This document shows positions 1-9,350 of a DNA stretch of 64,000 bases, piece by piece; the stretch's first letter is position 1, and the number at the start of each line of letters is the position of its first letter. The notes beneath the pieces were generated by a model. It was not told the DNA's origin and did no database searches. It saw nothing but the letters and a program-made list of their open reading frames with translations. This DNA comes from Caldicellulosiruptor changbaiensis (GTDB taxonomy: Bacteria > Bacillota > Thermoanaerobacteria > Caldicellulosiruptorales > Caldicellulosiruptoraceae): the NCBI RefSeq assembly GCF_003999255.1, contig NZ_CP034791.1:2396501-2460500 (forward strand), given 5' to 3'. The position numbers and the translations under genes were made by a program.

Positions 1-176
1 ATAATTTGCAGTCTTCCAGCCACAGAAGGTTTTTTTACCAAGCTGTTGCCAATCAGGTGTGGATACTTATCTTTTTCATACGCAGTATTTTGAGCAAATG
101 TAACAAAGGGAAAAAGAGATAGTAAAAAAGTAAAAACCATAAAGACTGCAAAAACTCTAAGACATTCTTTCTTCAT
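1..176 (-). CDS. N-terminal part of a secreted protein (cut by the window edge)
   Basis: An ATG at 176-174 on the minus strand opens a frame that runs off the left edge (58 codons seen). It follows a GGAGGGTG ribosome binding site. The first 29 residues are a typical signal peptide: a Lys/Arg-containing start, a long Phe/Leu/Val-rich core and an FAQ cleavage site. The mature part visible is too short to assign. An exported enzyme or binding protein would suit the context, but that is inference. Confidence 0.75.
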   Translation of the reverse strand, partial: MKKECLRVFAVFMVFTFLLSLFPFVTFAQNTAYEKDKYPHLIGNSLVKKPSVAGRLQI

Positions 177-527
177 AAAATTCACCCTCCTAAAATAACG
201 TTTGTAATCATTAAAAAATTCCCTAAATAACACATGAAAATTTACCTTGCACACCTTTTGTCTCCTCTTCTCTTGTAAAATCTTCTCCTTTTTCGTCAAA
301 GAAAAAAATCCCTCTCAGATATGCAACTTTGAAAGGTCTAAATAATTTTTAAACAACTAAATCTAACTACCAGTACATGTAATCGTTATCATCTCTTTAG
401 AAATTACTATAGTTCACCTTTTGACTAAATTGAATTAAGAAAATTGAATTTTTGTTTTGAAACCTTGACATGGTATTTGTACTATATTGAAATGAAATGA
501 AGTAAAAATTTTATAACAACAAAACAA
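177..527. other. Intergenic region without a recognisable gene
   Basis: About 350 bases of AT-rich sequence lie between the secreted-protein gene and the terminator of the hisS-aspS operon. I see no coding frame or RNA gene. It probably holds the promoter and leader of the leftward secreted-protein gene, but I cannot point to a convincing promoter. Confidence 0.5.
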
Positions 528-576
528 GGCTCATACCCTTTTTCAAGTTTAGGTACTTTTCTCAAGGATATGAGCC
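528..576 (-). terminator. Rho-independent terminator of hisS-aspS
   Basis: An inverted repeat GGCTCATA/TATGAGCC (arms 528-535 and 569-576) is followed on the minus strand by the T-rich stretch TTGTTTTGTTG. It sits 40 bases past the aspS stop codon. Confidence 0.8.
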
Positions 577-616
577 CTTTAAATCTTTTTATATCAACTT
601 TTTCTCCAGCGATTCT

Positions 617-2404
617 CTATACCTTCACAACATCTACCTTAATATGAAGCTCACGAAGTTGTTTTGGCTCAACCTCTGATGGTGCATCTGTGAGCGGGCA
701 TGAAGAATCCTTTACTTTCGGGAATGCAATTGTATCTCTTATCGAATCAAGCCCTAAAAGAAGCATACAGAGTCTATCAAACCCATATGCAATTCCGCCA
801 TGCGGTGGTGTTCCGTATTTGAACGCCTCAAGCAAAAACCCAAATCTGTCTTGTGCTCGCTCTTCAGTAAAGCCAAGTGCCTTGAACATTCTCTTTTGTA
901 GCTCTGTTGAGTGAATTCTTATTGACCCACCACCAATCTCTGTTCCATTTAGAACAATGTCATATGCTTTTGACCTGACTTTTGCTGGATCTGTCTCCAA
1001 AAACTCTATGTCCTCGTCCATAGGCGATGTAAATGGATGGTGCTTTGCCACATACCTTCCTTCTTCTTCTGAGTACTCAAATAGAGGAAATTCTGTTACC
1101 CACAAAAGATTGAATTTAGACTTGTCAAGAAGGTTCAATTTCCTTGCAATCTCAAGTCTAACATTCCCAAGGACGTCAAATACAACCTCGTCTTTGTCTG
1201 CCGAGAACAAAAGAAGGTCGCCAACCTGCGCATCAAGTCTTTTTAGAATCTCATTTATCTCTTCTTCCTTTAAAAACTTGACAATTGGTGATTTTAATCC
1301 ATCACTTTCCACTGCTATCCATGCGAGTCCTTTTGCACCAAAATTCTTAGCGTACTCAACCAAGGCATCTATCTCTCGTCTTGAAAATTTCACAGCACAC
1401 CCTTTTGCGTTTATTGCTCTAACTGACCCGCCTTTGTTTGCTGCATCTGCAAAAACTTTGAATTCACAGTTTTTCACAATGTCAGTGAGGTTTACAAGCT
1501 CCATTCCAAAACGTGTGTCAGGCTTGTCTGAGCCAAACCTTTCCATTGCTTCTTTGTATGTCAGCCTTGGAAGAGGAAGTTTTAGATCTATTCCAAGCAT
1601 CTCCCTAAAAATTGTCTGAAGAAGCCTTTCATTAACCTCAATCACATCATCTACATCAACAAATGACATCTCAATATCAATCTGCGTAAACTCAGGTTGC
1701 CTGTCTGCACGCAAGTCCTCGTCTCTGAAGCACTTTACAATCTGAAAATACCTGTCAAACCCAGCAACCATTAAAAGTTGTTTGAAAAGCTGTGGTGACT
1801 GTGGCAGTGCAAAGAACTTGCCTGGAAAGATTCTGCTTGGAACAAGATAATCCCTTGCACCCTCTGGTGTTGATTTTGTAAGCATTGGTGTTTCTATTTC
1901 AATAAAGCCGTTTTGGGACAAGAAATTTCTAACCACTTGGTAAAGTTTGTGCCTGAACATTAGGTTTCTTTGCATATCAGGTCTTCTGAGGTCAAGGTAT
2001 CTATACTTTAACCTTACAGCTTCATTTACGTTTATTCCTTCTTCAATTGGGAATGGCGGTGTTTCGGACTTGCTAAATATTCTAAGCTCCTTTGCCCTTA
2101 CCTCAACCTCACCAGTTTTGATTTTAGGGTTTACTGTTTCAGGTGGTCTTTTTTCTACAATGCCTCTGATGCCAATACAATATTCGTTTCTCAAACTGTC
2201 TGCGTTCTCCATAAGTTCTTCGCCCATCTTCTCGTCAAACACAACCTGAACAATTCCAGTTCTGTCTCGCAAATCAACAAATATTATTCCGCCAAGGTCA
2301 CGTCTTGTGTCAACCCAACCCGTCAGAACCACTTCTTTCCCAACATCTTCAAGCGACACTTCTCCACAGTACTTTGTTCTTTTGAAGCCTTTGATGCTTT
2401 CCAA
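617..2404 (-). CDS. aspS: Aspartyl-tRNA synthetase
   Basis: A class II synthetase that charges tRNA-Asp (or tRNA-Asp/Asn) in the cytosol. In order the sequence shows an OB-fold anticodon-binding domain (about residues 10-110), the class II core with motif 2 (FRDEDLRADRQPEFTQ), a GAD insertion and motif 3 (GGIAYGFDRL) near the C-terminus. The full bacterial-type length of 595 residues is present. The longest frame begins with GTG at 2413, but the AGAGGGTG ribosome binding site overlaps that codon, so I prefer the TTG at 2404, six bases downstream of it. It is the second gene of an operon, 27 bases after hisS, and ends at a strong terminator. Confidence 0.96.
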   Translation of the reverse strand: MESIKGFKRTKYCGEVSLEDVGKEVVLTGWVDTRRDLGGIIFVDLRDRTGIVQVVFDEKMGEELMENADSLRNEYCIGIRGIVEKRPPETVNPKIKTGEVEVRAKELRIFSKSETPPFPIEEGINVNEAVRLKYRYLDLRRPDMQRNLMFRHKLYQVVRNFLSQNGFIEIETPMLTKSTPEGARDYLVPSRIFPGKFFALPQSPQLFKQLLMVAGFDRYFQIVKCFRDEDLRADRQPEFTQIDIEMSFVDVDDVIEVNERLLQTIFREMLGIDLKLPLPRLTYKEAMERFGSDKPDTRFGMELVNLTDIVKNCEFKVFADAANKGGSVRAINAKGCAVKFSRREIDALVEYAKNFGAKGLAWIAVESDGLKSPIVKFLKEEEINEILKRLDAQVGDLLLFSADKDEVVFDVLGNVRLEIARKLNLLDKSKFNLLWVTEFPLFEYSEEEGRYVAKHHPFTSPMDEDIEFLETDPAKVRSKAYDIVLNGTEIGGGSIRIHSTELQKRMFKALGFTEERAQDRFGFLLEAFKYGTPPHGGIAYGFDRLCMLLLGLDSIRDTIAFPKVKDSSCPLTDAPSEVEPKQLRELHIKVDVVKV

Positions 2405-2431
2405 TAATATCACCCTCTTTGTAAATTTTGT

Positions 2432-3691
2432 TTATATCTTACTTTTGATGTACTGAGCCAAACTTTCTATTTTTACAATCTCTTCTGATGACGTCTTCAT
2501 GTTTCTTAGTTTGCAAACACCTTTTTCAATCTCGTCATCGCCGATTATGACTGAAAAATCACAACCCAGCTTATCTGCATATTTCATCTGAGACTTTAGA
2601 CTTCTTGAAAGCTCCTCAATCACAGTTGAAATTCCTTCAAACCTCAAAGTACTTGCAATCTCAAACGCTTTTTTGGTTGCCAAATCTCCTAAGGTTGCAA
2701 TAAAAACTTGAGGAACCTGTGGCTTTTGTGGAATCAGACCTTTTTGTGAAAGAAGCATTATAAGTCTCTCAACACCAATTGCAAACCCAATGCCAGGGGT
2801 GCTGCTTCCACCTATCTGCTCTATTAAGTTATCATACCTTCCCCCACCACAGATTGCAAGCTCTTTGTCCAAAACAAGGTCAACAATCTCAAAAACTGTT
2901 TTTGTATAATAATCTAAGCCTCTTACGATATAGGGGTCAACCTTGTAACAAACGCCTGCTGCAGTCAAATAGTCTTTTAAACTCTCAAAATGCAATTTGC
3001 ACTCATCGCAAAGATAGTCAATGGGCTTTGGAGCATCTTTTGCAATCAGTTTGCAAGTATCTTCTTTGCAGTCAAGAATCCTCATCGGATTTTTTTCAAG
3101 CCTTTGTCTGCAGGTTGGACAGAGCTTATCATAGTAGCCTAAAAAGTACTCTTTGAGATTTTTTACATAATCCTTTCTGCAAATAGGACAACCAATATTG
3201 TTTATATTCACAACAATATTGTCAAGCCCAAGAGAAACAAAGAAATTGTAAGATAGTGAAATAATCTCTGCATCTGTCACAGGTGACTTTGAACCAAAGT
3301 TTTCAATACCAAATTGATGAAACTCTCTGTACCTTCCGCCTTGGGTATTTTCATATCTGAATGCTGATATAATGTAATAAAGACGCTGTGGCATTGGTCT
3401 TGAGGCAAAACCGTGTTCAATGAACAGTCGCGCAACAGACGCAGTTCCTTCTGGACGCAATGTTATACTTCTTCCACCTTTGTCTAAAAAAGTGTACATC
3501 TCTTTTTGAACAATGTCTGTTGTCTCACCAACGCCTCGCTGGAAAAGCTCTGTATATTCAAATGTTGGAAATCTTACTTCTTGATAGCCATAAAGTTTGC
3601 AAATCTGCCTGAATTTGTCCTCAATATACTGCCATATATAACTTTCTTCTGGCAAGACATCTTTTGTTCCTTTTGGTGCTTGGATTTTCAT
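2432..3691 (-). CDS. hisS: Histidyl-tRNA synthetase
   Basis: A class II synthetase charging tRNA-His. The diagnostic motifs are all there: RYENTQGGRYREFHQFG (motif 2), GLDYYTKTVFE (HisA box), GGGRYDNL (HisB box), GIGFAIGVERL (motif 3) and a C-terminal anticodon-binding domain from about residue 325. The 419 residues match the family. The ATG follows AAGGAGAG. It is first in the hisS-aspS operon, a common pairing in Firmicutes. The leader from the predicted promoter is only about 45 bases, so there is no room for a T-box. Confidence 0.97.
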   Translation of the reverse strand: MKIQAPKGTKDVLPEESYIWQYIEDKFRQICKLYGYQEVRFPTFEYTELFQRGVGETTDIVQKEMYTFLDKGGRSITLRPEGTASVARLFIEHGFASRPMPQRLYYIISAFRYENTQGGRYREFHQFGIENFGSKSPVTDAEIISLSYNFFVSLGLDNIVVNINNIGCPICRKDYVKNLKEYFLGYYDKLCPTCRQRLEKNPMRILDCKEDTCKLIAKDAPKPIDYLCDECKLHFESLKDYLTAAGVCYKVDPYIVRGLDYYTKTVFEIVDLVLDKELAICGGGRYDNLIEQIGGSSTPGIGFAIGVERLIMLLSQKGLIPQKPQVPQVFIATLGDLATKKAFEIASTLRFEGISTVIEELSRSLKSQMKYADKLGCDFSVIIGDDEIEKGVCKLRNMKTSSEEIVKIESLAQYIKSKI

Positions 3692-3743
3692 AATAGTTGT
3701 CTCTCCTTGAAGGTAATTTATTTTTGATTTTTACAATATTTAA

Positions 3744-3773
3744 ATTATATACTACCTGTGAAGAAAGTTTCAA
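3744..3773 (-). promoter_or_regulatory. Predicted promoter of hisS-aspS
   Basis: On the minus strand TTGAAA (3773-3768) and TATAAT (3749-3744) are separated by 18 bases, about 50 bases before the hisS start. Confidence 0.65.
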
Positions 3774-3780
3774 TCTCTAA

Positions 3781-3832
3781 AATAAAACAAAAAGCTACAG
3801 GATGGTTAAAAATCTATATATCTCCTGTAGCT
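3781..3832 (-). terminator. Terminator of the toxin-antitoxin operon
   Basis: A perfect 10-bp inverted repeat AGCTACAGGA/TCCTGTAGCT (3793-3802 and 3823-3832) is followed on the minus strand by TTTTTGTTTTATT. It lies between the antitoxin stop and the hisS promoter. Confidence 0.85.
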
Positions 3833-3901
3833 GGCTTCGTGTAATTATCGCATCTAATCTTATAAGGGATAATTAAATCCAACATAAAATTGTACAATTG
3901 T

Positions 3902-4132
3902 CTATGCTGCAATATCTGAATAGTTTGCTATAATTATCTCTGTTTTAGTTTTAAGAAGTTCATCCACTATCTTTTCAAGCTTAAGTGCTGTTTCATCATC
4001 AAGATAAGCTTCTCCACATTGTCCACATACAAGGGCTGGAACGTTTTTTATAATCACAGTTTGGTTACCAACATCAACAATATGTTTAATCTTTCCTTCT
4101 TTCATTTCTGTTCTACACAATGGACACTTCAT
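3902..4132 (-). CDS. YgiT-type zinc-finger antitoxin
   Basis: A 76-residue protein with two zinc-binding CxxC pairs (CPLCR near the N-terminus, CGQCGEAY near residue 36), as in the N-terminal half of MqsA/YgiT antitoxins. The helix-turn-helix part of MqsA is missing, so any DNA binding must be done differently. It follows the DUF4258 gene by 3 bases and shares its terminator. In this family the small zinc-finger protein is regarded as the antitoxin. Confidence 0.85.
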   Translation of the reverse strand: MKCPLCRTEMKEGKIKHIVDVGNQTVIIKNVPALVCGQCGEAYLDDETALKLEKIVDELLKTKTEIIIANYSDIAA

Positions 4133-4135
4133 TTT

Positions 4136-4450
4136 TTATTTCCTCCTCGTTTTAAAATCAATCATCCATTCGTCCTCAGAAGGAAAATATGCAGTTATAA
4201 GCCATAAAAAACCATCTCCAACTGCACAGACTACATGAAGTGGTGAACCATTTTTGGGTACCCAAGAGATTAAACAACTCGGATAAGGATAATCATTTTC
4301 ATACTGCTCTATAATTTCACCTTTAAGGATACATTCTATTACATTTTCCCTGGTTATATTTCTTTCTCTCATCCTCTGCAACATATGAGCACGCCATTTA
4401 ATTTTTCTCTCATTTACGAATTTTCTTATCTCTTCTATAGACAAAGCCAT
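4136..4450 (-). CDS. DUF4258 protein, probable toxin of a toxin-antitoxin pair
   Basis: This 104-residue protein has the DUF4258 pattern: a basic N-terminal helix with AHMLQRMRERNI, then IIEQYENDYPYPSCL and a C-terminal LWLITAYFP strand. Members are usually found directly upstream of a YgiT-like zinc-finger gene, as here, and are thought to be RelE/BrnT-like RNases. The ATG follows AAGGTGTG. The toxin-first order is typical of this subgroup. Toxicity itself is inferred. Confidence 0.8.
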   Translation of the reverse strand: MALSIEEIRKFVNERKIKWRAHMLQRMRERNITRENVIECILKGEIIEQYENDYPYPSCLISWVPKNGSPLHVVCAVGDGFLWLITAYFPSEDEWMIDFKTRRK

Positions 4451-4554
4451 TATTGTTACTTCACACCTTGTTGGTTTTGTTGTATCTAATAATATTCATT
4501 CTTGATTATACCACATTTTTATATCTTTTATATCTACTATCTTAGCAAAAAAAG

Positions 4555-4911
4555 CTAATTAGCATTCGCCAACCAAATCCCTGCACCTGCTGCCATTATG
4601 CCAAACACAATAGAGAGGAACACATACAGAAAAGCCTTTTTATGCTTTGATTTTTTTACATACATTGATGTCTCAAGCATAAAGGTAGAGTATGTAGTAA
4701 ATCCACCCAAAAGACCTGTTGTTAAAAACAGTTTGTATCCTTGTGGTAAATGCTTTGATGACAAAAAACCTATGAAAAAACACCCAATTACGTTTATAAA
4801 CATGGTTGAAATTGGGTGCTCTCTTTCCATAACTTCTTTGAAAATCTTAGAAATTATATACCTCAAAACTGCACCCACAACACCGCCAAGTCCAACAATA
4901 AAAAGATTCAT
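4555..4911 (-). CDS. crcB: Fluoride channel CrcB/Fluc, second subunit
   Basis: A small four-helix membrane protein of the fluoride-exporting CrcB family: GGVVGAVLRYIIS at the N-terminus, FINVIGCFFIGF in helix 2 and GLLGGFTTYSTFMLE in helix 3 (the Phe/Thr-rich pore segment). Its ATG overlaps the stop of the upstream crcB by 4 bases, so the two are translationally coupled. Two unequal crcB genes in a row suggest a heterodimeric channel, as in other Firmicutes. Confidence 0.93.
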   Translation of the reverse strand: MNLFIVGLGGVVGAVLRYIISKIFKEVMEREHPISTMFINVIGCFFIGFLSSKHLPQGYKLFLTTGLLGGFTTYSTFMLETSMYVKKSKHKKAFLYVFLSIVFGIMAAGAGIWLANAN

Positions 4912-5309
4912 ACCTCTTGAGCCACCTCTTCTTTTTGCCTTCTTGCTGCAACAAACTCTGCTGCCTCATAACCCAGTAGTGCTGCAAAAAGCCCAAGCAA
5001 AATTGAAAGCACAGGATACACAAAAGCCTTTGCCGCCTCACCTTTTGAGATAAGTTTTATTATTTCAATTATAAATGTAGAAAAGGTTGTAAAACTGCTT
5101 ATAAACCCAGTTGTAATCATGTGACGAACAGCTGGTTTTATTTTTATATGATCAATAGTAATCTGCGCAACAAAGCACAAAGCAAAGCTTCCAAGCACGT
5201 TTATAAAAAGTGTGGCTGTTGGAAAATCAGCTACATAAAGCTGTGAAATTAAGTACCTGCTTATCGCACCAAAAAATGCACCTACTGATATCGCAGCAAT
5301 GTTTTTCAT
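4908..5309 (-). CDS. crcB: Fluoride channel CrcB/Fluc, first subunit
   Basis: A 133-residue paralogue of the next gene with the same landmarks: GAFFGAISRYLIS, FINVLGSFALCF and GFISSFTTFSTFIIE. It has a longer, charged C-terminal tail rich in Glu and Lys. It is the first gene behind the fluoride riboswitch. It acts in the membrane to let fluoride out when the cytosolic level rises. Confidence 0.94.
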   Translation of the reverse strand: MKNIAAISVGAFFGAISRYLISQLYVADFPTATLFINVLGSFALCFVAQITIDHIKIKPAVRHMITTGFISSFTTFSTFIIEIIKLISKGEAAKAFVYPVLSILLGLFAALLGYEAAEFVAARRQKEEVAQEV

Positions 5310-5373
5310 CTTTTATGTCTCTCCTTCCTTCTGGTAGGTTGCTCATAATTAGAAGAACAATTTTGACTATATA

Positions 5374-5475
5374 AACAAAAAACTCCTACAAATATTACGC
5401 CTTTTTGAAAAGACGCAATATTTGTAGGAGTCATCAGCCATCATTGGCATTTGTTCGGCGGACTCCATCGCCGTT
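5374..5475 (-). promoter_or_regulatory. Fluoride riboswitch (crcB motif) with expression platform
   Basis: Read on the minus strand, the sequence starts with GGCGATGGAGTCCGCC (5472-5457), continues to AATGATGGCTGATGACTCCTAC and runs straight into a long hairpin with a T-tract. These are the conserved pieces of the fluoride aptamer, including the segments that form its pseudoknot. The 3' part of the aptamer (CTCCTAC) is shared with the terminator arm, so fluoride binding should compete with termination and switch the crcB pair on. Confidence 0.93.
5383..5430 (-). terminator. Riboswitch-controlled terminator ahead of crcB
   Basis: Arms CTCCTACAAATATT (5383-5396) and the complementary segment 5417-5430 form a stem of about 14 bp that extends with one mismatch. 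It is followed on the minus strand by TTTTTTGTTTATATAG. Confidence 0.85.
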
Positions 5476-5483
5476 GTAGCAGT

Positions 5484-5513
5484 ATTATAACATGTGAAAT
5501 TGAATATGTTCAA
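5484..5513 (-). promoter_or_regulatory. Predicted promoter of the riboswitch-crcB unit
   Basis: TTGAAC (5513-5508) and TATAAT (5489-5484) on the minus strand are 18 bases apart. Transcription would start just before the aptamer. Confidence 0.6.
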
Positions 5514-5551
5514 TAGCATTTTTATACAAAAATTTTAGCCAAATTCTTAGT

Positions 5552-5579
5552 TTGAATATTCAATATTATGGGCTATAAT
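5552..5579 (+). promoter_or_regulatory. Predicted promoter of the DUF58 gene
   Basis: TTGAAT (5552-5557) and TATAAT (5574-5579) are separated by 16 bases, about 39 bases before the start codon at 5618. Confidence 0.6.
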
Positions 5580-5617
5580 AAGAATAAACAGAATTAAAAA
5601 GAGGTAATAAATCCAAG

Positions 5618-6748
5618 ATGGGAACATTTTGGTTGTTTTTGATATGTTCTATTCTGTTTGCTCTCAACTTCTTTGTCACAAAAAGGTATGGGCTTAAAAA
5701 TGTAGAATATGAAATTTATTTTGAAGAAGAAAAAAGTAGTGAAGGGCAAGAGATACATATAGTTGAGAGAATTTACAATGGCAAGATTTTGCCTCTTCCA
5801 TGGGTAAAATCCGAGTTTGAAATCTCTTCATCTTTTTTTATGGAAAATTCTAAAAACTATGTCGTCGGAGACAAGTTAAGATATATTTCTATCTTCTTCT
5901 TGCTGCCCTATCAGCAGATTGTAAGACGTCATAAATTCGTTGCAACAAAACGTGGCTTTTATAAACTTGACAAAATCTACCTTGTAACAGGAGATTTGTT
6001 TGGCCTGGCAACTGCTGATAGATGCTATTATGTAAATGACACTTTGACCATATACCCTGCTTTTTTAGACCTGCAAAAACATCTTATGCCGCGCTCAAGC
6101 TTGTCTGGTGAGACAATTGTTAAGAGACATTACTATGAAGACATCTTCCACTTTGCCGGAATAAGAGAGTATCAGAGCTATGATGCCTTTAACAGAATAA
6201 ACTGGAATGCAACTGCAAAGTACAACACTTTAATGGTAAACAAATACGAATACACATCATCTGGCGATGCAATCATTCTTTTGAATGTCCAAAGTTCAGA
6301 GTATGAAAGAAAAGAGGTTTTCAATAAAAACATCATTGAATTTGGAATTAAAATTGCAGCAAGCCTGGCAAATGAATGCCTAAAAGCCTCAACACCGGTG
6401 GGATTTGCGTGTAACTCACTTGATGAGGAAACAGGCCAACCTCTTGAAATTCTACTTCCTTCTCAAGATGCAAACCAGCTTCTAAAGGTGTGTGAGGCCT
6501 TGGCACATATCAAAATTCAAGTAAATCAGTACTTTGAGGTTTTACTATATGACGTTTTAAGATCATACAACTTCAGAGAGCTTTTTATCATCACATGCTT
6601 TGTCAACAAAGAAATGGAGGAATGTATAAGACTTTATTCATCTCTTGGAATAAAATTTACACTTATTATGCTCGAACATGACCCACGCGTATTCGATTTA
6701 GAATCAGAAAATGTGAGAGTATTTTTGGCAAAAGAGATTGTAAAATAA
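5618..6748 (+). CDS. DUF58 domain protein
   Basis: A 376-residue protein with an N-terminal hydrophobic segment (about residues 2-18), a beta-rich middle part and the DUF58 signature near residues 175-215: IREYQSYDAFNRINWNA, where the family has the R-x-Y-x-x-x-D-x-x-R-x-I-x-W pattern, followed by a vWA-like fold. DUF58 proteins normally sit next to a MoxR AAA+ ATPase and a transglutaminase-like protein. Here the gene stands alone between divergent and convergent neighbours, so its partner must be elsewhere. The start is an ATG 13 bases after AAAGAGGT. Its exact role is unknown. Confidence 0.85.
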   Translation: MGTFWLFLICSILFALNFFVTKRYGLKNVEYEIYFEEEKSSEGQEIHIVERIYNGKILPLPWVKSEFEISSSFFMENSKNYVVGDKLRYISIFFLLPYQQIVRRHKFVATKRGFYKLDKIYLVTGDLFGLATADRCYYVNDTLTIYPAFLDLQKHLMPRSSLSGETIVKRHYYEDIFHFAGIREYQSYDAFNRINWNATAKYNTLMVNKYEYTSSGDAIILLNVQSSEYERKEVFNKNIIEFGIKIAASLANECLKASTPVGFACNSLDEETGQPLEILLPSQDANQLLKVCEALAHIKIQVNQYFEVLLYDVLRSYNFRELFIITCFVNKEMEECIRLYSSLGIKFTLIMLEHDPRVFDLESENVRVFLAKEIVK

Positions 6749-6780
6749 ATATTGAAGTTTGTTTAACCCCCAATTTTCTT

Positions 6781-9258
6781 CTATTTCTGGTATGCAATAA
6801 AAAGGCTCACTGGTCCAATCTCAAAGCTGCCTATTGCCTCTTTTTCAGAAGAGTCAGGGAAAACAATGCCATCATTTGCTTTTATACGCCAGCTACCTTC
6901 TGGAAGCTGCAAAATCTTTTTTTCCTTAAAAGGATTGTAGGCAACAATAATCTTTTTCCACTCATCATATGGGTATGTTATTATAAAAGCAACAACCCCA
7001 TCTGGTGCAGGAATAAATTTTAAGTATTTCTTTATCTCTCCGCTTGACCTCATCCTAAAAGCAATGTGCTTTCTTCTCAGGTTTATCAAATCACAGTAAA
7101 ACTTAAATGTGTCAAAAAACTTCTCTTTTAAACTCCAATCAATTTTGTTTATGTTATCTCCTGCGTTATAGGTATTAGGATGACCACCTTTGCTCCTGTT
7201 AAACTCAACTCCACCATGTAAAAAAGCAACCCCTTGCGATGTCAGCACAATGGCATTTGCAAGCCTTGATGCCCTGTCAATCCAAAAGATGTCCTCACCA
7301 ACCATTGTCTTTTGCAGCTTGTCAAAAAGTGTCAAGTTGTCATGACAGGAAACATAGTTTACACATTCATCAGGTTCTTTTGCAAAATCATCAATTGCCG
7401 CTTTGATACCTTGTTTTAGCCTCTCAACATCTGATAGATTTCCATGCACATATCCTGTTTTGTAGCCGTCAAGGTCACCTCTAATGGCATCTCTAATCCT
7501 GTCGTTAAAAAGCCCGATTGAATAGCCTTGATGACAAGATGACAAGATTGTAGCCATCTCTTCGACAAGGCAGGTACTATCGCCCATCACCCAGCCTTCA
7601 CCATAAATCAAGGCTTTTGGATTTCGTTTTCGCACCTCATTAGCAATTTGCCTCATTGTTTTACAGTCAATAAGCCCCATCAGGTCAAACCTAAAACCGT
7701 CTATGTGAAACCCCTCTGTCCAGTAGATAATAGTGTCAAGGATGAATTTCCTCACCATTGGTTTTTCTGTTGCAAGTTCATTTCCACACCCTGTCGCATT
7801 TAAATAATCTCCATAGTCATCTACCCTGTAAAAGTATTCAGGTACAATCTTGTCAAATATAGAGAATTTTCCGCCTTTTGTGTGGTATGTGTGATTGAAA
7901 ACAACATCCATCACAACTCCAATTCCATTTTCATGAAGCTTTTTTATCATTGTTCTAAGTTCTTTTAGCGCTTCAATACCACCGCTTTTTGTTGAGAACC
8001 AATACTCAGGACACTGGTAAAGCACTGGGTCATATCCCCAATTGTATCTTTTGTCTGGGTTTTTATCATCAACACTCCCAAAATCAGATATTGGTAAAAG
8101 ATGAACATGAGTTACCCCAAGTTCTTTTAGGTGCATAAGTCCAGTTGTAATCTTTCCTTTGTAGTACCCCTCTTGACAAAAACCTAAAAACTTTCCTCTC
8201 AAATTTTCATCAATTCCAGAGCTTTGATCAATTGTAAAGTCTCTTACATGCATCTCATAGATTATAGCGTCATTTTGCTTTTCAATATTATCAACAAAAC
8301 TATCAGCTTGCCATCCATCTATCAAGCCATCTGCCGGGTCAAATATATAACTTTTGCCAGAGTTTGACGAAGATGCCTTAGAGTATGGGTCTGGGACGTA
8401 ATATACAACATATCCTTCATCTTGGTCATAGTTGTGATGCCAGACCTCATAAAGATAAAAATGATTTTTCAAATCACCTGCGAGATATACATTCCAAGTC
8501 CCATTTTCTGCCCTTGACATTTCCTTTTCAAACTTGAAATTTTCATACTCATCAAATATTTGAATCTTTACCTTATAGGCGGTTGGTGCCCACAGTCTAA
8601 AATAGGTTCCATATGGCTCATACTTAAAACCCAGCTCACCCGGATAGAAGTACTCACTTCTTGTTAAAATCTCTCTTGGACGTGCATATATGTGTTCATT
8701 TTTGTAAACTACCTTGTACTTTAAATTTGCTAAAAGTCTTTTGCTGGTTGTAATTTTCACTATATTTGTAAAAGCTGCTTCTCTGTCAAAATAGTCCTCT
8801 ATTACAATGTCATTGCCATATCCTGGCGGATACCAAAGTTTTCGACTTGCCCCTTCTGCAAATTTAAACTTTTGACCAATCTGAACATCTTTTAAATCTC
8901 TTATAAGCTCATACCTTCCCCTGAGTTTTGAATAAGAAAGCTCCCACTCAGGTGAAATTGTCCAGTTGTTCATATCTCCAATAACAAAAACTGGCCTTAC
9001 CATAGGCTTTCTGTGAAAATCAAAGTGTCCTTCTTTTAAAATAAATCTAATCTTCCCTTTTTGTTCACATATTTCATAGCCTCTCGTTTCTGCTTCAAAT
9101 GGATTTTCTGAATGTGGTATAAGTTTTTCCACCTTTTCAATTTCTATTTCCTGATCATCTAAAAAAACCTTAAAGTCTTCTCTTTTAATTGAATGAACCA
9201 TTTGAGCAAGTACAACAGTTATTTCATTAAAATCGTCTATATATGCTTTCACTATCAT
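6781..9258 (-). CDS. pulA: Type I pullulanase (GH13), intracellular
   Basis: A debranching enzyme that cleaves alpha-1,6 bonds in pullulan and limit dextrins. The type I signature YNWGYDP is at about residue 420. The GH13 blocks follow in order: DVVFNHT, GFRFDLMGLID (nucleophile Asp), YGEGW (acid Glu) and VSCHDN. Before the barrel are an N-terminal beta domain and a CBM48-like domain. There is no signal peptide, so it acts on imported oligosaccharides. The longest frame starts with GTG at 9267, but the AGGGTGAG ribosome binding site overlaps it, and ATG 9258 is better placed (825 residues). Confidence 0.94.
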   Translation of the reverse strand: MIVKAYIDDFNEITVVLAQMVHSIKREDFKVFLDDQEIEIEKVEKLIPHSENPFEAETRGYEICEQKGKIRFILKEGHFDFHRKPMVRPVFVIGDMNNWTISPEWELSYSKLRGRYELIRDLKDVQIGQKFKFAEGASRKLWYPPGYGNDIVIEDYFDREAAFTNIVKITTSKRLLANLKYKVVYKNEHIYARPREILTRSEYFYPGELGFKYEPYGTYFRLWAPTAYKVKIQIFDEYENFKFEKEMSRAENGTWNVYLAGDLKNHFYLYEVWHHNYDQDEGYVVYYVPDPYSKASSSNSGKSYIFDPADGLIDGWQADSFVDNIEKQNDAIIYEMHVRDFTIDQSSGIDENLRGKFLGFCQEGYYKGKITTGLMHLKELGVTHVHLLPISDFGSVDDKNPDKRYNWGYDPVLYQCPEYWFSTKSGGIEALKELRTMIKKLHENGIGVVMDVVFNHTYHTKGGKFSIFDKIVPEYFYRVDDYGDYLNATGCGNELATEKPMVRKFILDTIIYWTEGFHIDGFRFDLMGLIDCKTMRQIANEVRKRNPKALIYGEGWVMGDSTCLVEEMATILSSCHQGYSIGLFNDRIRDAIRGDLDGYKTGYVHGNLSDVERLKQGIKAAIDDFAKEPDECVNYVSCHDNLTLFDKLQKTMVGEDIFWIDRASRLANAIVLTSQGVAFLHGGVEFNRSKGGHPNTYNAGDNINKIDWSLKEKFFDTFKFYCDLINLRRKHIAFRMRSSGEIKKYLKFIPAPDGVVAFIITYPYDEWKKIIVAYNPFKEKKILQLPEGSWRIKANDGIVFPDSSEKEAIGSFEIGPVSLFIAYQK

Positions 9259-9350
9259 CAAACTCACCCTATCATTCTTAAGATTTAGAATATGACAATA
9301 AGATTATTCTAATTCATCTTTATTGATTTTTTAATACCCTAAAAGTTTTA

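Noticed and set aside
690-1619. Open frames on the plus strand opposite aspS
   Set aside because: They are antisense shadows of a conserved synthetase gene and have no ribosome binding sites.
3691-3780. A T-box leader before hisS
   Set aside because: The predicted promoter leaves about 45 bases of leader and no T-box sequence or terminator/antiterminator pair is seen.
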